From the NCBI GenBank assembly GCA_008921705.1, contig VFFE01007767.1:1316278-1380277 (forward strand): a DNA stretch of 64,000 nucleotides, given 5' to 3'. Position 1 is the stretch's first letter; every line of letters begins with the position of its first letter. The notes below the pieces were generated by a model that saw only the letters and a program-made list of their open reading frames with translations, made no database searches and was not told the origin of the DNA. The DNA comes from Burhinus oedicnemus. Taxonomy: Eukaryota; Chordata; Aves; Charadriiformes; Burhinidae. Positions 26,434 to 39,100 of the stretch are shown here, piece after piece. A program made the position numbers and the translations under genes.

Positions 26434-27035
26434 GGAAAGAAACCCAACTGCTAGGAACCAAATGGGAAAAGCTTCCGGCACCATGGGCTGTTGCAGCTGG
26501 TTTTTTAAGGAGTGCCAGTGTGCAGGGTGTAAGTGTAACATTCGCAGTAAGGTTTTTATTATTATCGTCATCATCACCATCATGAAGAATACTGTCATGT
26601 ATCTTTTTAGTTCAAAAAATAAACTGATCCACAGTTTACAGTTTGATAGCAATATTGTAGATTTAACATGCATTTACTCTTCCCCACCCCCACCCCACAC
26701 CTCTTTGCTCATTTATTCAGTTTCAGCTGGTAGCATCAGAGCATTACTGTCACAGTGCACTCTGAGTAAGCTGTTCTATTTATTTAATTTATTTTAATTT
26801 TTCTTTTTTTTTTTGCACACATAAAAGAGTCAGAAATAGCTAGAACTATGCTGGGAATATCAGGCAGCTGTTAAAGCGAGTACTCCACCCCACTTCAGTC
26901 ATCTTTGCCAGCAGATGTAAACAAAGGGGTTGCTTTCTGCAAGATGAGCGCTTCTCTGAGTTCCTTTTTTTCCCTACACTTGTAGCCACTGCTGCTGTCC
27001 CCAGGTCTCGTGTCTGTCCTATGTAACATGATAGG

Positions 27036-27116
27036 TTATGTCAAGATGTTGGCAATAAAGTCCAAGAAGCGCTTTGAATACTGTTCGGGATTAACAGTTG
27101 AAATTTCTGCACCAGC
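27036..27116 (-). CDS. PIP4K2A: PIP4K2A exon 10, coding part (residues about 381-406 and TAA stop)
   Basis: This last coding stretch of 26 codons plus TAA (27038-27036) encodes [19 protein letters not shown] and ends FIANILT. It completes the activation loop (GAGAEIST) and the C-terminal helix. The acceptor TGTATAG lies at 27123-27117. Human ends IGHILT, so the two central residues differ while length and terminal Thr match. The exon continues without interruption into the 3' UTR. Confidence 0.97.
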   Translation of the reverse strand, partial: AGAEISTVNPEQYSKRFLDFIANILT

Positions 27117-30100
27117 CTATACAGAGAATTGGGAGAGGAGAGGAAAGAAGGAAGAGCCAGTGTTTTATTTGATGCTTTGTCACCAAGAGTCTTACTTACT
27201 CAATGAATTTCATTTGCAGTCTTAGAACCAGACACTACAAACAAAATTGTAATAGCCCCTCAACCAGAATCTCCCTGACGCATTTTTAGGCTTCACGTGA
27301 GTAGTGATACTCGGTACTCACCACCGTAACTGTGGGGCATCCTCTTCCATTTCTGAATCGTATTCTCTTTACTTTCCTTACTTCTCTTTACTTTCACCTC
27401 TTTACTTCAGTCTCCTATATAATTTCTGCTGCATATGTAACTGCTACCCACCGGTTCATAACAGATTCTGGTCTGCTGAGCAGCAGTGCCTTCGTATAGA
27501 GAAGACTAAATTATCATACTCAGATCTGGTGTGACAATACTTGTGTAACGTATATTGCTATCTGAATGCTAAATAACCTGGTTTGGAATGTAAGGCAACA
27601 ATGAGTAACATTTTTTCAATATATATGCATTTAAATCTGGACTCACTGAATAAGCTGTACAGTTGCTATTTCAATGAAGTCACGATTCCATTTGTATTTT
27701 TATTCGAGGTTTTCAGAGCCTTAGGCTACATTCGTATGTATATTTTTCCCGTTTTACAAAAGGGGAAAATTGCATGCATGCAATTAATGAACAAACTTCA
27801 GTGTCAGGTGGCTTAGCATATAGACAGCAAAATAAACAAAATGGTTGTATGAAAGTAACGTTCTGTAATAAGTTCTAATCACAGTCAGCTTTAATAATCA
27901 TAGCTGTTACTTACAATATGTCTCTATCCTTTATTTAAGCCATAAGTGTGAGTTTTTAAAGTCTGCTACATTCAAAGTTCATTAATAATTGCCAGATAAT
28001 GGCTGCATATGGTCTGCATCAACTTTCAGCTGCTCTGAGAACAGTGAGAATAATGAGAGCATTGTTTTAGAGAGACAAAAAATACCTTCCGCAGGGCTTA
28101 TTGCTGAGCATTCCACATCACTCTCTACTGTAAACTAAAAGGCCCCGAGCCCTTTGCTTCAGACCTCCCACAATGCCCTGATTCTTTAGATACTTAGAGG
28201 AGGGATTTTAGCCTCATGAACAAGTACGCTCTTTCTAAAAAGTTTATGAAATTTGAACCTTAAATCACCATAGAAGTTATAATGGTAAATATAAATCATA
28301 ATTCTGGAAGACTGGGCTGCTTTACCACGGTTCTTTGGTGTCTGCTGATAAGCAGCAATTTCAACCAAAATAGAGAAATTCATGGCAGTCAAACAGAAGC
28401 CTTCACTTAATTGTCTCCAAGTATTTAATATTTACATTTTACACTTAATTTTGCAAATTGTACTTTTTTCTTTTTTTAAGAAGTCTTGTAAAGTGAGCCA
28501 CCGTATATGCTGAAGAATTAACTAGGAACAGGCTGTACCAAATAATGAAATTATCAATAGGGATCTGCATGTGAAACAACATTCATAACAGCTTTCACAG
28601 AGCTGTGTACTAATACAGGTGTCTGGTGAACAGCTCCATTTGCAAGAATAAGGTGCATCTCACAAATTTAGGACAAAGTTCTAAAAAGGGCATCTCACTA
28701 GAGTTCCTTATGGGTAAGAAAGGTATATGTACAGCTGAAAAGGGAGTTCCACTCTCAGTATGTAATGCGTAGCAGTTACTCTGTACTTTCACATTACAGA
28801 CTAGACTAGAAAAAAACTGAAAAAAGTCTGATCTATTTCCCTTTTCCCTAGATTTCCTGAACTGTGCTGTATCAGTGCACTAAACAACAAAAATGCAGCA
28901 GTATAAATGGCATTAGAGGAAAAAATCAACCCAGATACTTACCCCATGCTTTACCGTTTTTGCAGCATGGGCAGCTTTCTTTTTTGCATCATAATGAGTA
29001 AGAATGTCAATAATGGCCATAAAGTATACTTCCTTCCTAGGTGCATCTGCAAATGGCAAATACATGGCAGTAAGAATGACTTTTGAGGCATCTTAATCAC
29101 AAGTCCTCCTCCTAACAAAGGAGGCTTTATAAGGCTTGATCAGCGAAGACAGGTTAATGTCAGTCACAATCACAGATCTGTAAAGACCACAGGCTCAAGC
29201 TGTTCTCAACTGAGAGTTTAACTGCACTCCTATATAATGCAAATCCCCCCCAAACGAGTGTAAAATAAACCACTAGCATACAGAAATAAGAATTATTGCT
29301 CACTTCAAGTAATGTGGATTTCATGTTCCTTTGTGGGAAAACTATGAAGTTTTATATGAAAGGTAATGCTTCCATGTCAACAAACAAGACCATATTTTCT
29401 TTATGGATAAACCCATGTATTTATCCATGTAAATGCTTATAAAAAAAAAAAAAAAGATAACTTTCCTGTCTTGAACAGCCACAGGTAACTAGTTATATAC
29501 TTAGTTTTACACACTAATATCCAACCAGTTTCAGGCTTCTTACAGACTCCTTATAACAGTTTTCTTAGCTAGAACACAGAAATTGGGTATGAGTGCACAA
29601 ATTTTCAAAAAGCAACTAAAAGAGTGAAATATAAGTTAGAATGCTGCTTTTCTCATTCTTTCTAGACTGTTTTTAACAGTGTTATCTTATCTGCCAGGAG
29701 AAGAACAATTATAGACACTAGATTTCCTGAAAAGGATGAAAAAACCCCATGAATTAACTGATAATTGCTGTATCTCAATAGCTAGGCCAGTATTTTGATA
29801 TTGATTTGATTGTGTAGTAGGCAAATTATTTGGCTGCATCCCCACACATCACAATATTTAAGAAATACGTTCATAACAATGCTGAACATTATAGCTGCCT
29901 TCTGTTTTCCGCTGCACTAAAGAGCAACTAATTTTCCTCGTGTCCTCTTCTGCAGAGTGAATTTATATTTTGCAGTTTAACTTTGCCTTTACGTGGTTGC
30001 GAAGACTTTAGGATTCTGGTGTAAGAACCAAAACACCTTAACATAAAAATATTTATTACTGCTTACTTTCATGGGATTTTATTCCATAAACATCAATAGC

Positions 30101-33100
30101 TGGATCAAATTCCCCTGGAGCCAAGGGCAGTGAGCTGTTCAGCGTGTTTCCTGGACTGTCTGGAGGGGTTCCAATGGGGTGGGTCCCATCACTTTCACCT
30201 TCCTCTTCTCCATCATTCTCTTCACACTCTACTTCTTCCTGTTCAGCTCTTTCAACATCATGAATTCCAACCAGCAAGCTGTAGTCCATGAGTTTTAACT
30301 GAGCAAGGAACTAGAAAATGATAATAAGCAATTTATCAATATCACTGAAAAATGTAAGCTCCACTTACAAACAGGAGAAGTTACACAAAGATGTCATCAG
30401 TCGAGAAAAACAGGCACTTCTAAGAGGGAGCCAAAGGGAGGATTAAGTGATAAAGCTAGCAGAGAGATACTTGAAATTATTAAGATGTAGTAACAGCACA
30501 CAGGTCACTTGCAACTTATAATATAAAAAAGCTGTAGCCCACTCTCTCAAAATCCTCAGGGAAAAATCGTTTTTTCTGTAGTGAAGACCAGGTGCCTGTG
30601 TGAGCCGATGACTGCCATTCCCGCCTTGTGTTCTAACTAGGGCTACCCTGGCATCGCTCAACTTGCAGACCAGCCTGTGTGCTACCAGGTGTGTAGCATG
30701 CTATGATCTGGTCCTGAATCTGCCCCCTCACTCCCTTTTACGCCTTATTAAAGAATTGTGAGAAAGCGTTTAAATATTCTTGCAGTGGAAAGTCGTGAAG
30801 TTTTACACCATTAAGACATGAAACGATGCTATATTCTCTTCACAGTGACAGGCTCACAATTTAAATCACGTAAGCAAAACATGAATGTGAATGAATAAAG
30901 ACCAATGATGGGAGTTTTCAGAAAACTGAAAGATAAATACACTTTATGTATAGACAAAGTGTTATTTTAGTTGAGAGGAACAGGATGAGGCAGAAAGCTA
31001 AGAGCAGAGGATGGAAATAAAGAAGGTAAAAAGCAGGAAGATGGGTTAAACAGTTCAAAGGGTGAGGGGCGGGCAGGGCAGGGCTGTGCTGTAGCCTAAA
31101 AGCAACACTGCAATTCTGAACTTGTGGAGACCTTGCTTATGGTATGCAAAGAAAGAGACTGAAAATACAAATTGTTTCAGATGTTAGAAACTCTAAATGC
31201 TTATAAAAAGGAAGTTAGAGCAGACCAGAGAAGAAGGGATTTAAGCCAGTCTTTGGAATAGTGATGAAAGAGATGAGTATAAAAATATTAGGAAATGAGA
31301 AACTACAGTTTGTCAAAATCTTGATTCTGAGAAAAAAGAGGAATCAGAGATAACAAAGTGACTGTAAATTCAAGCACTAGAAGAAATATTGTGAGATTGA
31401 GAGGAGGTGTTAAGAAGAAAGAAGAAATTAGCTTCCAATCATTTTGATGTAATAATGCAAAAGACTCTTCACAAGACTAGAAGAGATCTAAGTCTGAAGA
31501 GATGATGTAGAACGATATACAAGAAGAACAGATGAGACTGGGCAAAGGCAATGGAGTGGAAGGACTCCAGGCATATCATTAGGTACGTGACAAATACCAA
31601 GAGAGACAGGAGAAAAATCTACCAATAATCATACAAAAAAGCATGAAAGAGAAAAGACTCTTGGGAAAGAGAATGAACTGCAAATTAGAAGAGAACGGCT
31701 CTTGGGAAAAAAGTGTGCTGCTGACGACAGCAAAGAGATCAGCACAAGGAAAAGATCATCTAATTGAAAATGGAAAAAGTATCCTTATGTGCTTTTTCTC
31801 AGGACATTTTCAATGGAATGAGGATGCAGGAAAAGACAAAAGGACATCAAAACAGCAATAACAGAGATTTGTCTGTTTGAACACAGGAATGGGATACACA
31901 GGAAGACACAAGACTCGATTATGAGAGAAATACAGTAACACAAATTACTTGATGACAAACAAGAATTGATATAAAGTCACACAGTTTAGAATACTACTGC
32001 ATAATATGTTTAACTATAAATATTGTATGGTAAGATAATCACATATCAAGTGCTGTGCATTTCTTTTCATTGTAGTGAAATCTGAGTGTTTACACATTGG
32101 GTACAAACTGCATTCTATCAGTTATCTAACAAGGGCAGAAGACCCAATAAAAGAAAAACAAGGTTAAAGAACACCTTGCCATTGTTAAAATCAGGTGTCA
32201 GATTACTTCACACTAGTGGTTTACATGGATATTTAATTTCAAAACCATAAAAAATAGCCTCTCAAGACATGATCTGGAATGTGCCATTATATTTTCAATC
32301 CAGTGAATGATGTGAAGATCGCACACAATCCACTTTCTGGGGTAATAAAGTATCCTCCACGTTCATTGCACATACTTAACATCTTGTCTGCAACCTAAAG
32401 CGTTAGCAACAGCCGGACGCGTTAGAAGAGCACAAAACTTAAACCCGAATAAACTTATCTCTAGAGCTGTGACATCAGTAGAGCAATCTTCCAACACAAT
32501 ATTTTAAATATAAAATAAACATCGATATTTCACAAAGTATTTATGTTTTCATAATTATCATCACCATAAATTTCTCATCGTTATTATGACAGGAAATTAG
32601 AACTCCTCAAAAGCAAATTATTGGGTAAATTCTAAATTTACAGTATTTTATTTTGTGCAACTACTCAGATATAGATCTGAAGAACCAGACAAGTCAATTC
32701 ACACAGCCATTTTGATATAAATAGCTGAAAGTTTTATTAAGTCACAGACACATTTTGCTATCAGGCCTCTTCCAACACAGGAAACAGATTTTAGGCTCTG
32801 AGTATAGGGATTGCAAAATATTGTGTTTAGTGACAATATTTTAAATTATGGAAACTATAGTTAAGCTGTGTGAACTAGTTAGCCCAATATTTATTTTATT
32901 TGCTGAACTAAGTAAGTTATAATAAAATATTACATTAAATTAATATATTAATACTTTTCTATTACGTATTGACTATATTCAGCCAATTACAAATTTATAT
33001 GAGAAGAGTCCAACTGCTGTATACAAATTACTGAAGCACTCTACTGTTGCGATACTAAGGATGATTTAAAACTGGATTGCTAATATGAAACAAATAGAAC

Positions 33101-36100
33101 ATGCATGGCTGTGCGTAGGGGATGCTGCATTCTCTGTTACGGACTACAGTCCGTGTATGGCCTCAGCTCTCGTGTACCTCCACCTGTAAAATACAACTAA
33201 CAATACTCACCTCTCTCTTGGGGGCATTTGGAAGTACTAGGCTTGTAAAGCGCTTAAGTACTAAGAAGTACCATCATTTAACATCACATCATCAAGGCAC
33301 GGACAACGTATGGCAACCAGCTATGGCAGCAAGCCATTTAGCACATCAGCAAAAGCAGTGATCAACTCCTGAAAGTTTAAATCACGTTTCATTTAAAACA
33401 GTCTTATAAACAAGAGTTTCCATTAATGAATTACAGGTATAATTTCCCAGGCTATCTGTAATTTGCCACACATTTTAGTCGCTTATAACTGAACAGGCAC
33501 ATTCTTACCTCAACATCCTTTTTGAGTTTCTCAAGGAACAGCTTTTTGTTATTTTCATCAATATGAATCTTTTGGCCATCGTTAATAAAATCATTGTCTT
33601 TGAACGTCGGCAGTTCTTTGGCCTAAAATAAACCAAAACTCCTGTAAGAGTGGGATCACAAAGAGGCATGCGGTCAAGCTGCTGGCCTGGCACGGCGTCC
33701 CCGCCAGTAGTGGCACCTCCGGAGCTCTCCTGCACCCATGAGGGCACCGCTGAGCCACCGCTCCAGGGGAAGCAGAGGCACCTCCATCACATGCAGCTCT
33801 CCGTAACTGCACCCACGGAGCCGTTTCCTTAGTTTATCTTCTCCTGTAAATTGCCTAGAAGGTACATGTTTACTGGGCACACAGGAAATGTAGCTAAGAC
33901 AAAATCTCAGACTCAATACGTGGTTTGCATCGAACCTTGATTTGCATTGAGTTTCTTCCAAGGTGTCGTTTGTCAAAGCGACTGGCAATAAGTGAAGTCA
34001 AAACACAATCTATACCTTGTAACAAAGTGCTATTGCATCAGATCTTATAGATGAAGTCAGATTGGACTGCACTTTACATAGCTACTGTGAATTTTTATAA
34101 GTGCCTAATACCAAACAATTATTTAAAAAGCATCATGAATTATGTAATGCTGCTTAGAAGTCATAAATGCCAGAGAAAACCATGGCCTTTTAGTAAGTAA
34201 TTAAACATTCTTGATGTTGGAACATTAGTTGATTATCTTCATCTTTAACTCTCCCATGAAGTGATTTGCAACAACATTAAGGAAAGGCAGATAGAGTAAC
34301 CACTGGACTCAGTGCTAAGAGCCCTCAAACCGGCCCCGTTTTCAAAGGGCAATGACTGGAGGTTTACATAAAAAAACCCCAGCAAGCCAACAAACAGAAG
34401 TGCAGTTCCTTTGGGGCATTTGCTCACACAAACTAGAAGTAATAGGAGCTTCTGCACTCAGAGCCTTCAAAAAATTGGCCCATTAAGAGCAATGAACAGC
34501 CTTTCTCCCTGTCCCCCACCTTTAAGCAATAGTAGGTTTTCTTTACAAAGAAAATGTTGCAGAACAACCGAGTGCTGCAACCCTCAATGACCATGAACTA
34601 ATGGGTACTTTGAATAAAATAATTTCCCCTTAATTTGGAAGTCCTCCCACTAGGAATAAAAGGCATCAGCCTACTGGAATGTCCTCCATAACTTTAAATA
34701 GTCAGACACTGCTTATCACCTTACTGGAGACGGTATTTACATAAAGTTTATTTTCTTCCTACAACACAGTAAGGAAAAGAATCTCAGAGGTTCTTCTCTC
34801 TGCTTCAAATTATACATATTGGAAAGCACAGCATTCCAATAACTGCTCAAAAACACTCGAGCAATTCGTAACATTTCAATTGTTATGAATTCATGTTAAA
34901 TCCATTGCATCCTGACACCTGTGAACTCTGGAAAAAAATAAGGTCCTAGTCTGGCTGCTCTGAATTATTACTGTGTTGCATCTAGAACATTCTGATGTAT
35001 TAAAATACCCTCTAATAGAGACTCTCTAATTTAATTTAAAACAAAAGGAAGCTGAGATGGAGCTATAACCATTCATCCGTCCCAGACTCCTTCCACGGAG
35101 GAGTCATCCTGCAGTGCTCCACTGCTTTACTTAAAGCTGACTACAGACACTTCTTGAAGCTCACAATGAATTGTTTACTGCAATACCACAGCACAGTGTG
35201 CATCGATTTTCCTTCTGGCCTACTCAGTAAGTGGTTTAGGATGAAAATGAGTAGGGGAAACATCAGATAAGCATTCCAGACTAGCAGCTGTAGAGATTAT
35301 CATACACAATTGAGCAAACTGTCCCATGGATGAGGGCTAATTCTGCAGAGGCGGGACTGCGGATCCAGGGATATTGCCAACACCAGAGGATGGAATCCAG
35401 CGCGTGGGATGCTTAAGAATGGAGAGGAGATTTGGATGAATTAATTTAAGATGAAACAATAATGAAAAGAATGCAGGAAACCAAGTTCCCTTCATTTCTA
35501 GCCCAAAGTCATTAAAATAAAAATATCAGATTATCTTTCCAGCTAGTATATCCAGGTTATTTATTAAACTAGGCAGAGGTTGAAGTGAAACAAACCCATT
35601 AACACTGAAAAACACCCCTATTGATGCTGTTTAAAGCTGGGGGTGGGTAAAGAGGAAGGATGTGCTCGTGGTTAAGTCGCTGAGATGCAGGTTCATCTCT
35701 AGGCTCTGCCACAGACTTCCTGCACAGCACAGCACCAGCCAGGCAGACCCCGCGGGCGGCGGGAGGGGGAAGCGCGCTTCTCCACTGAAGACAGCCCTAC
35801 CTCCAGTAAAAATAAACTTAAAGTACAAGCAATGTCTTTTTTGGAAGATGCTAGAGCTGGTAAGCCAGTCGTGCAGGTGCCATACTCCACTTTAACCTTG
35901 TCTAATCTATTTTTAATAAAAGTGATCTAGTAAAGCTGACACAACTGCATTTCTCGCCATCACAAGACCCAAGGGGTACTCGCAAGGACATTCAGGGCAG
36001 TGAATCAGCTCTCCCAAAAAGTCAGACTCTTCCCTGCCTTGTGTGCAGGCACCCCAGGTCTTCAATAATCCCTCTGAAGACTTTTATCTGAGCTCATTTC

Positions 36101-39100
36101 TCTTCACCCAAACGCTGTAGCTGTGAAGATTTGGCAAGTGCAGAACTGCATAAATTAAAAGCCATTGCTGAGGCATGTGAAGAAAAAGGAAGAAGAAAGA
36201 AAAGCAGTGGGTCCCATATAAGAAACTGAAGCTAAAAAGCTATGTGCCAGTGGTTGCCCTCATCACATTATTTGTAGTTACTTAAAATTAATAATATAAG
36301 TGTTCATGTTGAAAAATCCCAGCGTGTAAATTTTTTTCTTATGCACTGAAATAAATACAAAGAAACCCACATTGTGGCAGTTTAAAACATTATCTGAATG
36401 AAAAAATTGAGACTCTGCTTTAATGAAATAATTGATATGGTTAATTTTTAATGAGGTCTCAAATATTTCCAATGAAGCAAAACCCTTGTTGGAAAACGAT
36501 TCTCCTAGAATCTAATTCATTATAATGAACATACTACTATCATTAAAGAACTAAATATTTTAAGAGCTGCACAGGAGATGAACATCTAACTACTTCCACT
36601 AAATTAATAATGGGTTTTCTTTCTGAACCATCTCCATCCTTTTTAATCCCCTACTTAAAGATGCAAGAAGGGCACAATAGATTTTACAAATATGAAGTAT
36701 TTATTTATTTATTAAAAAAGCATGTTATTTGCACACTTCAGGTTTTCATTCCAAAGTTTACCATGGTCACAGAGAATTTTAATGGCAGGAAGATTTCACT
36801 GCCTTTGAAAAGGTTGAAAAGCAATGAAGAGTTCTTTGACTAAGATGACAGAATGTGTAAAGCCTGATTCAAAAACTAAAATTATGGTGAAACAGCCCAT
36901 TGACATTGTTTCTGGGGAAAAAAAACCAAACCCAACCAAAAAAAAACAAAAAAAACCCTTGAAAGGTAAGAACCAGGTGAAGTTTTATTTCTGTATGAAC
37001 ATGGAAACAGTTTTTGCAGATTTCTTCACACATCTCAATTTAGCATTCTATCCTAATGTGTTGAAATGAATATTAACAATTTTTTCTTCTAAAGGGATTT
37101 TTGTGCATCATGATCAGAAACAATGATCACGGCTAACATTAATGCTGACATTTTGAAAGAAGCTCACTAAAACAGCTGTAGGACATTTAAGTTTCAGAGT
37201 AAGTCTTGGACTGAAAAAGGAAAAAGACTGACTGTCTTCACAACCTGGCAGCAATTTCTCACCTAACAAAGGCAAAGATTAGGTCATAGGAGGAATGTTG
37301 CATAGCAGTCTTGTTATTTGTTTAGAACTAGCCATAAGTCATGTTATTTACACAGCTAATCATGGCAAAATTGGGCTTACAGTTCATGACCTTTGAAAAT
37401 GGTATAAAACATCGGGCAAGAGTGAAGTTCCACACCCTGGGCTTCCTTCCACAGCACATGGCTCACATGCACCTTTTTTATAAAGATTACATTAGTTAGA
37501 TTAACTTTAGACTGTCCTCAGCAGCCTATACAGAAGGCAGTACTTTTTTTAAAAGAGCATTATACTAAATATAGTTTGCAATAATTTGGCACAGGTGGTT
37601 TTGAACTGCAGCAAATGTCTGGAGTCACTAGATCTACAAGATGGAAGACTAACTAGATCTTTGTTTGGAAATCTGAAGATTGCAACTTCTTCCCTCCACT
37701 AGTTACGAGAACTGGGTCCAAACTTTTGTTGTACAACTTGCCTTGTCCTTGGCAGGGGTTTCTAACCAAACGAGGCTCTGCAGCTCCACTTGGCATCACA
37801 GGACTGTAAATGGCAACGAAAATAGAGCTGTAACCCCAAAATGGGGTTTGAGAGGAACACTGGAATGCTTTTAGCCAGTATAACAGATGTTTTTGTAGGA
37901 CAAAAAAATTGTGCGGGACATTGTAGATGGATTAGGAATTCATGCACGTACCAAAACAGTAACTATACATCTTTTCAATGCTCAGGGAGATGCATCCAGA
38001 ATTATCCCTAGGGTTAATATCTTCCTGCTGCAAAATGAACATGCAACATATAAAATGCAAGACAAAGTTCCCCTTTTATTTTTTTAAAAATTCTCTTAAC
38101 ATATGGAAAACAGACTTTTAAACAAGAGAACCCCAAACAAACAAAGGCAAACTAGTGATTTGTTTTGAAAAACAATAATGGGGTTGGTGTCATGTGAAGG
38201 CTAAATGCTGAAACAGGAATCTGAACTTTGAATGTCTATTCCTATCTTTGCAACGTAACACAGTGTGATGTTTTGAAAGTTACAATCTCTGCATATGCAA
38301 CCTTGAGATTCATTTCACAGAGAACTCCGAGACATGCTTCACACGTCTGTTGTGTGAGATTGGCATATGAAGCAGACTGAAATCACTAAAAGAAAGAAGC
38401 AAAAAACCGCTGTTCTGAAATCCGCAATTTTAAAATAGCAGGAAAAAATAGCTCAGATTTTGGGATGATCTACCTTGAATGAAGTTTTACCTATCAACAC
38501 CAAAAGAAAAAAACTAATGCAAGACTGAGTAATCTTGTTGCTATGCTCCTGTAACTAAAATCCTTCTTTCTTTAGTTATAATTGCCCTCTCAGAAATCAG
38601 TTAATTACTATATGTTGTAATATATAATGTAAAAAGTAAAGCTAAGAAGTGATTTTTTTACATCTAGCAGCATTTTCCAATCTAATTATCAGAGCTATGT
38701 ATTTTGCATACAATTTAACTAAGATGTAACATAGCTGTTAACTATGGCAATTTTTTAAAAAAAGACTTGAACAGAAAATCATTTGTTCAAAGGTTTAATT
38801 TTTCTTCTTCAAATTTCCTTCCAGGTTGCTCACTCACAAGCAACATGCTTAAGTTCTTCATAAGTACAAGCAGACTCAGCTGTAACTGCTAATTTGATGT
38901 CGTACTGCAAGCATAGCATAATTGTGAGCAGGCAGACCACCAGGGGAGTTCTGCATTATCCTGGTTTCACTTAAGAGGGCAAAATTGCCCAAGGAATGAA
39001 TAGAAAATGCCCATTATTAAAATGATAAAAATAAAAATATAAAGAGAACTAAAGCCTAAAAAAAAAAAAAGGAGCAGCTGTCAGAATTTGACAACTGTTG

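Larger units (their letters stand above)
24770..27035 (-). other. PIP4K2A: PIP4K2A 3' untranslated region (left end approximate)
   Basis: From the base after the stop codon to an estimated cleavage site near 24770 is about 2.26 kb, similar to the long 3' UTR I recall for mammalian PIP4K2A. It has no convincing reading frame. Read as transcript it contains two hexamers matching AATAAA about 250 nt after the stop (plus-strand 26788-26793 and 26779-26784), more at 26712-26717, 26555-26560 and 25778-25783, a U18-GU-C12 tract at 26433-26402, and a perfect 10-bp stem-loop at 26127-26103. The distal signal at 24784-24789 is the best supported end because of its downstream element. Use of proximal sites would shorten the UTR and remove the stem-loop; that is inference. 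Confidence 0.75.
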
